Shown here piece after piece: positions 9,999-22,899 of a stretch of 64,000 nt of DNA. The notes beneath the pieces are model-generated. The model saw nothing but the letters and a program-made list of their open reading frames with translations, made no database searches and was not told the DNA's origin. A program made the position numbers and the translations under genes. This DNA is from Muricea muricata (Eukaryota > Cnidaria > Anthozoa > Malacalcyonacea > Plexauridae). The stretch covers positions 6,148,118-6,212,117 of the forward strand of contig OY979725.1 of the NCBI GenBank assembly GCA_963855995.1. Direction: 5' to 3'. The stretch's first letter is position 1. Each line of letters begins with the position of its first letter.

Positions 9999-12900
9999 CA
10001 TCAAAATCGCGTTTTAAGCGTTCTAGAAGCGATTTGAGCGTAAACACATGCTCAAATCACGAACTAAAAATTACCGTCTTAAATCGATCAGGGCAACGTT
10101 TTAGAGCTGAAAATGGTGTTTTCAGTGCTAAAGTGAACGAGTTTAGCGCAATGATGTACTGCAATCACGGACCTAAAAGAGACCTTGTAAATGGAAATTG
10201 CCGAACTTAGCAAGTCGGGAATCATGTTTTTAGTGCTCACACCATCGAGATGAGCGAAATAACATGTTGAAATGAGAAACCTATAACTTGCTTGTAAACT
10301 AAAAAGAAACGATCTTAGAACCATAAAAATCGCTTTTTAAGCGTTCTAGAAGCGATTTGAGCGTAAAAACATGCTCAAATCACGAATTTAAAATTGCCGT
10401 CCTAAATCGAACACGGCGACGTTTAAGAGCTTAAAATGGTGTTTTCAGTGCTAAAGTGAACGAGTTGAGCGCAATGATGTACTGCAATCACGGACCTAAA
10501 AGAGATCTTCTAAATGGAAATTGCAGAACTTAGCAAGTCGGGAATCATGTTTTCGGCGCTCAAACTATCGAGATGAGCGAAATAACATGTTGAAATGAGA
10601 AACCTATAACTTGCTTGTAAACTGAAAAGAAACGATCTTAGAACCATCAAAATCGCGTTTTAAGCGTTCTAGAAGCGATTTGAGCGTAAAAACATGTTCA
10701 AATCACGAACTAAAAATTACCGTCTTAAATCGATCACGGCGACGTTTTAGAGCTTAAAATGGTGTTTTCAGTGCTAAAGTGAACGAGTTGAGCGCAATAA
10801 TGTACTGCAATCACGGACCTAAAAGAGACCTTCTAAATGGAAATTGCAGAACTTAGCAAGTCGGGAATCATGTTTTCGGCGCTCAAACCATCGAGATGAG
10901 CGAAATAACATGTTGAAATGAGAAACCTATAACTTGCTTGTAAACTGAAAAGAAACGATCTTAGAACAATCAAAAGCGCGTTTTAAGCGTTCTAGAAGCG
11001 ATTTGAGCGTAAAAACATGTTCAAATCACGAACTAAAAATTACCGTCTTAAATCGATCACGGCGACGTTTTAGAGCTTAAAATGGTGTTTTCAGTGCTAA
11101 AGTGAACGAGTTGAGCGCAATAATGTACTCCAATCACGGACCTAAAAGAGACCTTCTAAATGGAAATTGCAGAACTTAGCAAGTCGGGAATCATGTTTTC
11201 GGCGCTCAAACCATCGAGATGAGCGAAATAACATATTGAAATGAGAAACCTATAACTTGCTTGTAAATTAAAAAAAACGATCTTAGAACCATCAAAATCG
11301 CGTTTTAAGCGTTTTGGAAGCGAGTTGAGCGTAAAACATGCTCAAATCACAAACTAAAAATTGCCGTCCTAAATCGATCACGGCGACGTTTTAGAGCTTA
11401 AAATGGTGTTTTCAGTGCTAAAGTGAACGAGTTGAGCGCAATGATGTACTGCAATCACGGACCTAAAAGAGACCTTCTAAATGGAAATTGCCGAACTTAG
11501 CAAGTCGGGAATCATGTTTTCGGCGCTCAAACCATCGAGATGAGCGAAATAACATGTTGAAATGAGAAACCTATAACTTGCTTGTAAACTAAAAAGAAAC
11601 GATCTTAGAACCATCAAAATCGCGTTTTCAACGTTCTAGAAGCGATTTGAGCGTAAAAACATGCTCAAATCACAAACAAAAAATATCCGTCCTAAATCGA
11701 TCACGGCGACGTTTAAGAGCTTAAAATGATGTTTTCAGTGCTAAAGTGAACGAGTTGAGCGCAATGATGTACTGCAATCACGGACCTAAAAGAGACCTTC
11801 TAAATGGAAATTGTAGAACTTAGCAAATCGGGAATCATGTTTTCGGTGCTCACACCATCGAGATGAGCGAAATAACATGTTGAAATGAGAAACCTATAAC
11901 TTGCTTGTAGACTAGAGAGAAACGATCTTAGAACCATCAAAATCGCGTTTTAAGCGTTCTAGAAGCGATTTGAGCGTAAAAACATGCTCAAATCACGAAC
12001 TAAAAACTACCGTCTTAAATCGATCACGGCGACGTTTTAGAGCTTAAAATGGTGTTTTCAGTGCTAAAGTGAACGAGTTGAGCGCAATGATGTACTGCAT
12101 TCACGGACCTAAAAGAGACCTTCTAAATGGAAATTGCAGAACTTAGCAAGTCGGGAATCATGTTTTCGGCGCTAAAACCATCGAGATGAGCGAAATAGCA
12201 TGTTGAAATGAGAAACCTATAACTTGATTGTAAACTGAAAAGAAACGATCTTAGAACCATCAAAATCGCGTTTTAAGCGTTCTAGAAGCGATTTGAGCGT
12301 AAAAACATGCTCAAATCACGAACTAAAAATTACCGTCTTAAATCGATCACGGCGACGTTTTAGAGCTTAAAATGGTGTTTTCAGTGCTAAAGTGAACGAG
12401 TTGAGCGCAATGATGTACTGCATTCACGGACCTAAAAGAGACCTTCTAAATGGAAATTGCCGAACTTAGCAAGTCGGGAATCATGTTTTCGGCGCTCAAC
12501 CTATCGAGATGAGCGAAATAACATGTTGAAATGAGAAACCTATAACTTCCTTGTAAATTAAAAAAAACGATCTTAGAACCATCAAAATCGCGTTTAAGCG
12601 TTCTAGAAGCGATTTGAGCGTAAAAACATGCTCAAATCACGAACTAAAAATTGCCGTCCTAAATCGATCACGGCGACGTTTTAGAGCTTAAAATGGTGTT
12701 TTAAGTGCTAAAGTGAACGAGTTGAGCGCAATGATGTACTGCAATCACGGACCTAAAAGAGACCTTCTAAATGGAAATTGCAGAACTTAGCAAATCGGGA
12801 ATCATGTTTTCGGTGCTCACACCATCGAGATGAGCGAAATAACATGTTGAAATGAGAAACCTATAACTTGCTTCTAAACTAAAAAAAACGATCTTAGAAC

Positions 12901-13223
12901 CATCAAAATCGCGTTTTAAGCGTTCTAGAAGCGATTTGAGCGTAAAAACATGCTCAAGTCACGAACTAAAAATTGCCGTCCTAAATCAATCACAGCGACG
13001 TTTTAAAGCTTAAAATGGTGTTTTCAGTGTCAAAGTGAACGAGTTGAGCGCAATGATGTACTCCAATCACGGACCTAAAAGAGACCTTCTAAATGGAAAT
13101 TGCAGAACTTAGCAAGTCGAGAATCATGTTTTCGGCGCTCAAACCATCGAGATGAGCGAAATAACATGTTGAAATGAGAAACCTATAACTTGCTTGTAAA
13201 CGGAAAAGAAACGATCTTAGAAC
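9999..13223 (+). repeat. HOR unit 4: decamer a'-j-k/b-c-d-e-g-h-i-f
   Basis: Starts: 9999 (a'), 10322 (j), 10645 (k/b hybrid), 10968 (c), 11290 (d), 11612 (e), 11935 (g), 12258 (h), 12580 (i), 12901 (f). From c to f it repeats unit 2 almost exactly, including the rare AAAAACTACC variant in g at 3550 and 11935. The front is a'-j-k as in unit 3, so it looks like a recombinant between a unit-2-like and a unit-3-like parent. Confidence 0.88.
10645..10967 (+). repeat. Hybrid monomer k/b
   Basis: The front is k-like (CATGTTC after j). The middle reads ATAATGTACTGC and the tail is b-like (CTCAAACCATC, AACATGTTG, AACTGAAAAG). It joins the a'-j front to the c-d-e run of unit 4. Confidence 0.75.
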
Positions 13224-16200
13224 CATCAAAATCGCGTTTTAAGCGTTCTAGAAGCGATTTGAGCGTAAACACATGTTCAAATCACGAACTAAAAATTACC
13301 GTCTTAAATCGATCAGGGCAACGTTTTAGAGCTGAAAATGGTGTTTTCAGTGCTAAAGTGAACGAGTTTAGCGCAATGATGTACTGCAATCACGGACCTA
13401 AAAGAGACCTTGTAAATGGAAATTGTTGAACTTAGCAAGTCGGGAATCATGTTTTTAGTGCTCACACCATCGAGATGAGCGAAATAACATGTTGAAATGA
13501 GAAACCTATAACTTGCTTGTAAACTAAAAAGAAACGATCTTAGAACCATAAAAATCGCTTTTTAAGCGTTCTAGAAGCGATTTGAGCGTAAAAACATGCT
13601 CAAATCACGAATTTAAAATTGCCGTCCTAAATCGAACACGGCGACGTTTAAGAGCTTAAAATGGTGTTTTCAGTGCTAAAGTGAACGAGTTGAGCGCAAT
13701 GATGTACTGCAATCACGGACCTAAAAGAGATCTTCTAAATGGAAATTGCAGAACTTAGCAAGTCGGGAATCATGTTTTCGGCGCTCAAACTATCGAGATG
13801 AGCGAAATAACATGTTGAAATGAGAAACCTATAACTTGCTTGTAAACTGAAAAGAAACGATCTTAGAACCATCAAAATCGCGTTTTAAGCGTTCTAGAAG
13901 CGATTTGAGCGTAAAAACATGTTCAAATCACGAACTAAAAATTACCGTCTTAAATCGATCACGGCGACGTTTTAGAGCTTAAAATGGTGTTTTCAGTGCT
14001 AAAGTGAACGAGTTGAGCGCAATAATGTACTCCAATCACGGACCTAAAAGAGACCTTCTAAATGGAAATTGCAGAACTTAGCAAGTCGGGAATCATGTTT
14101 TCGGCGCTCAACCTATCGAGATGAGCGAAATAACACGTTGACATGAGAAACCTATAACTTCCTTGTAAATTTAAAAAAACGATCTTAGAACCATCAAAAT
14201 CCCGTTGTAAGCGTTCTAGAAGCGATTTGAGCGTAAAAACATGCTCAAATCACCAACTAAAAATTGCCGTCCTAAATCGATCACGGCGACGTTTTAGAGC
14301 TTAAAATGGTGTTTTCAGTGCTAAAGTGAACGAGTTGAGCGCAATGATGTACTGCAATCACGGACCTAAAAGAGTCCTTCTAAATGGAAATTGCAGAACT
14401 TAGCAAGTCGGGAATCATGTTTTCGGTGCTCACACCATCCAGATGAGTGAAATAAGATGTTGAAATGAGAAACCTATAACTTGCTTGTAAACTAAAAAAA
14501 ACGATCTTAGAACCATTAAAATCGCGTTTTAAGCGTTCTAGAAACGATTTGAGCGTAAAAACATGCTCAAATCACGAAATAAAAATTACCGTCTTAAATC
14601 GATCACAGCGACGTTTTAAGGCTTAAAATGGTGTTTTCAGTGATAAAGTGAACGAGTTGAGCGCAATGATGTACTGCAATCACGGACCTAAAAGAGACCT
14701 TCTAAATGGAAATTGCAGAACTTAGCAAGTCGGGAATCATGTTTTCGGCGCTCAAACCATCGAGATGAGCGAAATAACATGTTGAAATGAGAAACCTATA
14801 ACTTGCTTGTAAACTGAAAAGAAACGATCTTAAAACCATCAAAATCGCGTTTTAAGCGTTCTAGAAGCGATTTGAGCGTAAAAACATATTCAAATCACGA
14901 ACTAAAAATTACCGTCTTAAATCGATCACGGCGACGTTTTAGAGCTTAAAATGGTGTTTTCAGTGCTAAAGTGAACGAGTTGAGCGCAATAATCTACTGC
15001 AATCACGGACCTAAAAGAGACCTTCTAAATGGAAATTGCAGAACTTAGCAAGTCGGGAATCATGTTTTCGGCGCTAAAACCATCGAGATGAGCGAAATAG
15101 CATGTTGAAATGAGAAACCTATAACTTGATTGTAAACTGAAAAGAAACGATCTTAGAACCATCAAAATCGCGTTTTAAGCGTTCTAGAAGCGATTTGAGC
15201 GTAAAAACATGCTCAAATCACGAACTAAAAATTACCGTCTTAAATCGATCACGGCGACGTTTTAGAGCTTAAAATGGAGTTTTCGGTGCTAAAGTGAACG
15301 AGTTGAGCGCAATGATGTACTGCAATCACGGACCTAAAAGAGACCTTCTAAATGGAAATTGCAGAACTTAGCAAGTCGGGAATCATGTTTTCGGCGCTCA
15401 AACCATCGAGATGAGCGAAATAACATGTTGAAATGAGAAACCTATAACTTGCTTGTAAACTGAAAAGAAACGATCTTAGAACAATCAAAAGCGCGTTTTA
15501 AGCGTTCTAGAAGCGATTTGAGCGTAAAAACATGTTCAAATCACGAACTAAAAATTACCGTCTTAAATCGATCACGGCGACGTTTTAGAGCTTAAAATGG
15601 TGTTTTCAGTGCTAAAGTGAACGAGTTGAGCGCAATAATCTACTGCAATCACGGACCTAAAAGAGACCTTCTAAATGGAAATTGCAGAACTTAGCAAGTC
15701 GGGAATCATGTTTTCGGCGCTAAAACCATCGAGATGAGCGAAATAGCATGTTGAAATGAGAAACCTATAACTTGATTGTAAACTGAAAAGAAACGATCTT
15801 AGAACCATCAAAATCGCGTTTTAAGCGTTCTAGAAGCGATTTGAGCGTAAAAACATGCTCAAATCACGAACTAAAAATTACCGTCTTAAATCGATCACGG
15901 CGACGTTTTAGAGCTTAAAATGGAGTTTTCGGTGCTAAAGTGAACGAGTTGAGCGCAATGATGTACTGCAATCACGGACCTAAAAGAGACCTTCTAAATG
16001 GAAATTGCAGAACTTAGCAAGTCGGGAATCATGTTTTCGGCGCTCAAACCATCGAGATGAGCGAAATAACATGTTGAAATGAGAAACCTATAACTTGCTT
16101 GTAAACTGAAAAGAAACGATCTTAGAACAATCAAAAGCGCGTTTTAAGCGTTCTAGAAGCGATTTGAGCGTAAAAACATGTTCAAATCACGAACTAAAAA

Positions 16201-18061
16201 TTACCGTCTTAAATCGATCACGGCGACGTTTTAGAGCTTAAAATGGTGTTTTCAGTGCTAAAGTGAACGAGTTGAGCGCAATAATGTACTCCAATCACGG
16301 ACCTAAAAGAGACCTTCTAAATGGAAATTGCAGAACTTAGCAAGTCGGGAATCATGTTTTCGGCGCTCAAACCATCGAGATGAGCGAAATAACATATTGA
16401 AATGAGAAACCTATAACTTGCTTGTAAATTAAAAAAAACGATCTTAGAACCATCAAAATCGCGTTTTAAGCGTTTTGGAAGCGAGTTGAGCGTAAAACAT
16501 GCTCAAATCACAAACTAAAAATTGCCGTCCTAAATCGATCACGGCGACGTTTTAGAGCTTAAAATGGTGTTTTCAGTGCTAAAGTGAACGAGTTGAGCGC
16601 AATGATGTACTGCAATCACGGACCTAAAAGAGACCTTCTAAATGGAAATTGCCGAACTTAGCAAGTCGGGAATCATGTTTTCGGCGCTCAAACCATCGAG
16701 ATGAGCGAAATAACATGTTGAAATGAGAAACCTATAACTTGCTTGTAAACTAAAAAGAAACGATCTTAGAACCATCAAAATCGCGTTTTCAACGTTCTAG
16801 AAGCGATTTGAGCGTAAAAACATGCTCAAATCACGAACAAAAAATATCCGTCCTAAATCGATCACGGCGACGTTTAAGAGCTTAAAATGATGTTTTCAGT
16901 GCTAAAGTGAACGAGTTGAGCGCAATGATGTACTGCAATCACGGACCTAAAAGAGACCTTCTAAATGGAAATTGTAGAACTTAGCAAATCGGGAATCATG
17001 TTTTCGGTGCTCACACCATCGAGATGAGCGAAATAACATGTTGAAATGAGAAACCTATAACTTGCTTGTAGACTAGAGAGAAACGATCTTAGAACCATCA
17101 AAATCGCGTTTTAAGCGTTCTAGAAGCGATTTGAGCGTAAAAACATGCTCAAATCACGAACTAAAAATTACCGTCTTAAATCGATCACGGCGACGTTTTA
17201 GAGCTTAAAATGGTGTTTTCAGTGCTAAAGTGAACGAGTTGAGCGCAATGATGTATTGCATTCACGGACCTAAAAGAGACCTTCTAAATGGAAATTGCAG
17301 AACTTAGCAAGTCGGGAATCATGTTTTCGGCGCTAAAACCATCGAGATGAGCGAAATAGCATGTTGAAATGAGAAACCTATAACTTGATTGTAAATTAAA
17401 AAAAACGATCTTAGAACCATCAAAATCGCGTTTAAGCGTTCTAGAAGCGATTTGAGCGTAAAAACATGCTCAAATCACGAACTAAAAATTGCCGTCCTAA
17501 ATCGATCACGGCGACGTTTTAGAGCTTAAAATGGTGTTTTAAGTGCTAAAGTGAACGAGTTGAGCGCAATGATGTACTGCAATCACGGACCTAAAAGAGA
17601 CCTTCTAAATGGAAATTGCAGAACTTAGCAAATCGGGAATCATGTTTTCGGTGCTCACACCATCGAGATGAGCGAAATAACATGTTGAAATGAGAAACCT
17701 ATAACTTGCTTCTAAACTAAAAAAAACGATCTTAGAACCATCAAAATCGCGTTTTAAGCGTTCTAGAAGCGATTTGAGCGTAAAAACATGCTCAAGTCAC
17801 GAACTAAAAATTGCCGTCCTAAATCAATCACAGCGACGTTTTAAAGCTTAAAATGGTGTTTTCAGTGTCAAAGTGAACGAGTTGAGCGCAATGATGTACT
17901 CATATCACGGACCTAAAAGAGACCTTCTAAATGGAAATTGCAGAACTTAGCAAGTCGAGAATCATGTTTTCGGCGCTCAAACCATCGAGATGAGCGAAAT
18001 AACATGTTGAAATGAGAAACCTATAACTTGCTTGTAAACGGAAAAGAAACGATCTTAGAGC
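13224..18061 (+). repeat. HOR unit 5: 15-mer, 4,838 bp, copy 1
   Basis: Starts: a' 13224, j 13547, k 13870, l 14192, m 14514, b' 14837, n 15160, c/b' hybrid 15483, n 15806, c 16129, d 16451, e 16773, g' 17096, i 17418, f 17739. The next 4,838 bp repeat this unit with only a handful of differences. The unit ends with an f variant (GTACTCATATCAC) that is shared only with the end of unit 6. Confidence 0.92.
15483..15805 (+). repeat. Hybrid monomer c/b'
   Basis: It starts as c (CAATCAAAAGCGCG, CATGTTC) and ends as b' (ATAATCTACTGC, CTAAAACCATC, GATTGTAAAC). It lets n occur twice around it in the 15-mer. The second copy is at 20,321-20,643. Confidence 0.85.
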
Positions 18062-21000
18062 CATCAAAATCGCGTTTTAAGCGTTCTAGAAGCGATTTGA
18101 GCGTAAACACATGCTCAAATCACGAACTAAAAATTACCGTCTTAAATCGATCAGGGCAACGTTTTAGAGCTGAAAATGGTGTTTTCAGTGCTAAAGTGAA
18201 CGAGTTTAGCGCAATGATGTACTGCAATCACGGACCTAAAAGAGACCTTGTAAATGGAAATTGCCGAACTTAGCAAGTCGGGAATCATGTTTTTAGTGCT
18301 CACACCATCGAGATGAGCGAAATAACATGTTGAAATGAGAAACCTATAACTTGCTTGTAAACTAAAAAGAAACGATCTTAGAACCATAAAAATCGCTTTT
18401 TAAGCGTTCTAGAAGCGATTTGAGCGTAAAAACATGCTCAAATCACGAATTTAAAATTGCCGTCCTAAATCGAACACGGCGACGTTTAAGAGCTTAAAAT
18501 GGTGTTTTCAGTGCTAAAGTGAACGAGTTGAGCGCAATGATGTACTGCAATCACGGACCTAAAAGAGATCTTCTAAATGGAAATTGCAGAACTTAGCAAG
18601 TCGGGAATCATGTTTTCGGCGCTCAAACTATCGAGATGAGCGAAATAACATGTTGAAATGAGAAACCTATAACTTGCTTGTAAACTGAAAAGAAACGATC
18701 TTAGAACCATCAAAATCGCGTTTTAAGCGTTCTAGAAGCGATTTGAGCGTAAAAACATGTTCAAATCACGAACTAAAAAATACCGTCTTAAATCGATCAC
18801 GGCGACGTTTTAGAGCTTAAAATGGTGTTTTCAGTGCTAAAGTGAACGAGTTGAGCGCAATAATGTACTCCAATCACGGACCTAAAAGAGACCTTCTAAA
18901 TGGAAATTGCAGAACTTAGCAAGTCGGGAATCATGTTTTCGGCGCTCAACCTATCGAGATGAGCGAAATAACACGTTGACATGAGAAACCTATAACTTCC
19001 TTGTAAATTTAAAAAAACGATCTTAGAACCATCAAAATCCCGTTGTAAGCGTTCTAGAAGCGATTTGAGCGTAAAAACATGCTCAAATCACCAACTAAAA
19101 ATTGCCGTCCTAAATCGATCACGGCGACGTTTTAGAGCTTAAAATGGTGTTTTCAGTGCTAAAGTGAACGAGTTGAGCGCAATGATGTACTGCAATCACG
19201 GACCTAAAAGAGTCCTTCTAAATGGAAATTGCAGAACTTAGCAAGTCGGGAATCATGTTTTCGGTGCTCACACCATCCAGATGAGTGAAATAAGATGTTG
19301 AAATGAGAAACCTATAACTTGCTTGTAAACTAAAAAAAACGATCTTAGAACCAATAAAATCGCGTTTTAAGCGTTCTAGAAACGATTTGAGCGTAAAAAC
19401 ATGCTCAAATCACGAAATAAAAATTACCGTCTTAAATCGATCACAGCGACGTTTTAAGGCTTAAAATGGTGTTTTCAGTGATAAAGTGAACGAGTTGAGC
19501 GCAATGATGTACTGCAATCACGGACCTAAAAGAGACCTTCTAAATGGAAATTGCAGAACTTAGCAAGTCGGGAATCATGTTTTCGGCGCTCAAACCATCG
19601 AGATGAGCGAAATAACATGTTGAAATGAGAAACCTATAACTTGCTTGTAAACTGAAAAGAAACGATCTTAAAACCATCAAAATCGCGTTTTAAGCGTTCT
19701 AGAAGCGATTTGAGCGTAAAAACATATTCAAATCACGAACTAAAAATTACCGTCTTAAATCGATCACGGCGACGTTTTAGAGCTTAAAATGGTGTTTTCA
19801 GTGCTAAAGTGAACGAGTTGAGCGCAATAATCTACTGCAATCACGGACCTAAAAGAGACCTTCTAAATGGAAATTGCAGAACTTAGCAAGTCGGGAATCA
19901 TGTTTTCGGCGCTAAAACCATCGAGATGAGCGAAATAGCATGTTGAAATGAGAAACCTATAACTTGATTGTAAACTGAAAAGAAACGATCTTAGAACCAT
20001 CAAAATCGCGTTTTAAGCGTTCTAGAAGCGATTTGAGCGTAAAAACATGCTCAAATCACGAACTAAAAATTACCGTCTTAAATCGATCACGGCGACGTTT
20101 TAGAGCTTAAAATGGAGTTTTCGGTGCTAAAGTGAACGAGTTGAGCGCAATGATGTACTGCAATCACGGACCTAAAAGAGACCTTCTAAATGGAAATTGC
20201 AGAACTTAGCAAGTCGGGAATCATGTTTTCGGCGCTCAAACCATCGAGATGAGCGAAATAACATGTTGAAATGAGAAACCTATAACTTGCTTGTAAACTG
20301 AAAAGAAACGATCTTAGAACAATCAAAAGCGCGTTTTAAGCGTTCTAGAAGCGATTTGAGCGTAAAAACATGTTCAAATCACGAACTAAAAATTACCGTC
20401 TTAAATCGATCACGGCGACGTTTTAGAGCTTAAAATGGTGTTTTCAGTGCTAAAGTGAACGAGTTGAGCGCAATAATCTACTGCAATCACGGACCTAAAA
20501 GAGACCTTCTAAATGGAAATTGCAGAACTTAGCAAGTCGGGAATCATGTTTTCGGCGCTAAAACCATCGAGATGAGCGAAATAGCATGTTGAAATGAGAA
20601 ACCTATAACTTGATTGTAAACTGAAAAGAAACGATCTTAGAACCATCAAAATCGCGTTTTAAGCGTTCTAGAAGCGATTTGAGCGTAAAAACATGCTCAA
20701 ATCACGAACTAAAAATTACCGTCTTAAATCGATCACGGCGACAATTTAGAGCTTAAAATGGAGTTTTCGGTGCTAAAGTGAACGAGTTGAGCGCAATGAT
20801 GTACTGCAATCACGGACCTAAAAGAGACCTTCTAAATGGAAATTGCAGAACTTAGCAAGTCGGGAATCATGTTTTCGGCGCTCAAACCATCGAGATGAGC
20901 GAAATAACATGTTGAAATGAGAAACCTATAACTTGCTTGTAAACTGAAAAGAAACGATCTTAGAACAATCAAAAGCGCGTTTTAAGCGTTCTAGAAGCGA

Positions 21001-22899
21001 TTTGAGCGTAAAAACATGTTCAAATCACGAACTAAAAATTACCGTCTTAAATCGATCACGGCGACGTTTTAGAGCTTAAAATGGTGTTTTCAGTGCTAAA
21101 GTGAACGAGTTGAGCGCAATAATGTACTCCAATCACGGACCTAAAAGAGACCTTCTAAATGGAAATTGCAGAACTTAGCAAGTCGGGAATCATGTTTTCG
21201 GCGCTCAAACCATCGAGATGAGCGAAATAACATATTGAAATGAGAAACCTATAACTTGCTTGTAAATTAAAAAAAACGATCTTAGAACCATCAAAATCGC
21301 GTTTTAAGCGTTTTGGAAGCGAGTTGAGCGTAAAACATGCTCAAATCACAAACTAAAAATTGCCGTCCTAAATCGATCACGGCGACGTTTTAGAGCTTAA
21401 AATGGTGTTTTCAGTGCTAAAGTGAACGAGTTGAGCGCAATGATGTACTGCAATCACGGACCTAAAAGAGACCTTCTAAATGGAAATTGCCGAACTTAGC
21501 AAGTCGGGAATCATGTTTTCGGCGCTCAAACCATCGAGATGAGCGAAATAACATGTTGAAATGAGAAACCTATAACTTGCTTGTAAACTAAAAAGAAACG
21601 ATCTTAGAACCATCAAAATCGCGTTTTCAACGTTCTAGAAGCGATTTGAGCGTAAAAACATGCTCAAATCACGAACAAAAAATATCCGTCCTAAATCGAT
21701 CACGGCGACGTTTAAGAGCTTAAAATGATGTTTTCAGTGCTAAAGTGAACGAGTTGAGCGCAATGATGTACTGCAATCACGGACCTAAAAGAGACCTTCT
21801 AAATGGAAATTGTAGAACTTAGCAAATCGGGAATCATGTTTTCGGTGCTCACACCATCGAGATGAGCGAAATAACATGTTGAAATGAGAAACCTATAACT
21901 TGCTTGTAGACTAGAGAGAAACGATCTTAGAACCATCAAAATCGCGTTTTAAGCGTTCTAGAAGCGATTTGAGCGTAAAAACATGCTCAAATCACGAACT
22001 AAAAATTACCGTCTTAAATCGATCACGGCGACGTTTTAGAGCTTAAAATGGTGTTTTCAGTGCTAAAGTGAACGAGTTGAGCGCAATGATGTATTGCATT
22101 CACGGACCTAAAAGAGACCTTCTAAATGGAAATTGCAGAACTTAGCAAGTCGGGAATCATGTTTTCGGCGCTAAAACCATCGAGATGAGCGAAATAGCAT
22201 GTTGAAATGAGAAACCTATAACTTGATTGTAAATTAAAAAAAACGATCTTAGAACCATCAAAATCGCGTTTAAGCGTTCTAGAAGCGATTTGAGCGTAAA
22301 AACATGCTCAAATCACGAACTAAAAATTGCCGTCCTAAATCGATCACGGCGACGTTTTAGAGCTTAAAATGGTGTTTTAAGTGCTAAAGTGAACGAGTTG
22401 AGCGCAATGATGTACTGCAATCACGGACCTAAAAGAGACCTTCTAAATGGAAATTGCAGAACTTAGCAAATCGGGAATCATGTTTTCGGTGCTCACACCA
22501 TCGAGATGAGCGAAATAACATGTTGAAATGAGAAACCTATAACTTGCTTCTAAACTAAAAAAAACGATCTTAGAACCATCAAAATCGCGTTTTAAGCGTT
22601 CTAGAAGCGATTTGAGCGTAAAAACATGCTCAAGTCACGAACTAAAAATTGCCGTCCTAAATCAATCACAGCGACGTTTTAAAGCTTAAAATGGTGTTTT
22701 CAGTGTCAAAGTGAACGAGTTGAGCGCAATGATGTACTCATATCACGGACCTAAAAGAGACCTTCTAAATGGAAATTGCAGAACTTAGCAAGTCGAGAAT
22801 CATGTTTTCGGCGCTCAAACCATCGAGATGAGCGAAATAACATGTTGAAATGAGAAACCTATAACTTGCTTGTAAACGGAAAAGAAACGATCTTAGAGC
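18062..22899 (+). repeat. HOR unit 6: 15-mer, 4,838 bp, copy 2
   Basis: This has the same 15 types in the same order as unit 5, each exactly 4,838 bp further on (18062, 18385, 18708, 19030, 19352 ... 22577). Differences I could see by eye: CATGCTC for CATGTTC and GCCGAAC for GTTGAAC in a'; AAAAAATACC for AAAAATTACC in k; CCAATAAAA for CCATTAAAA in m; GACAATTTAG for GACGTTTTAG near 20,743. The rest appears identical, which points to a very recent tandem duplication. Confidence 0.92.
20321..20643 (+). repeat. Hybrid monomer c/b', second copy
   Basis: This lies exactly 4,838 bp after the copy at 15,483 and has the same junction. It was carried over by duplication of the 15-mer. Confidence 0.85.
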
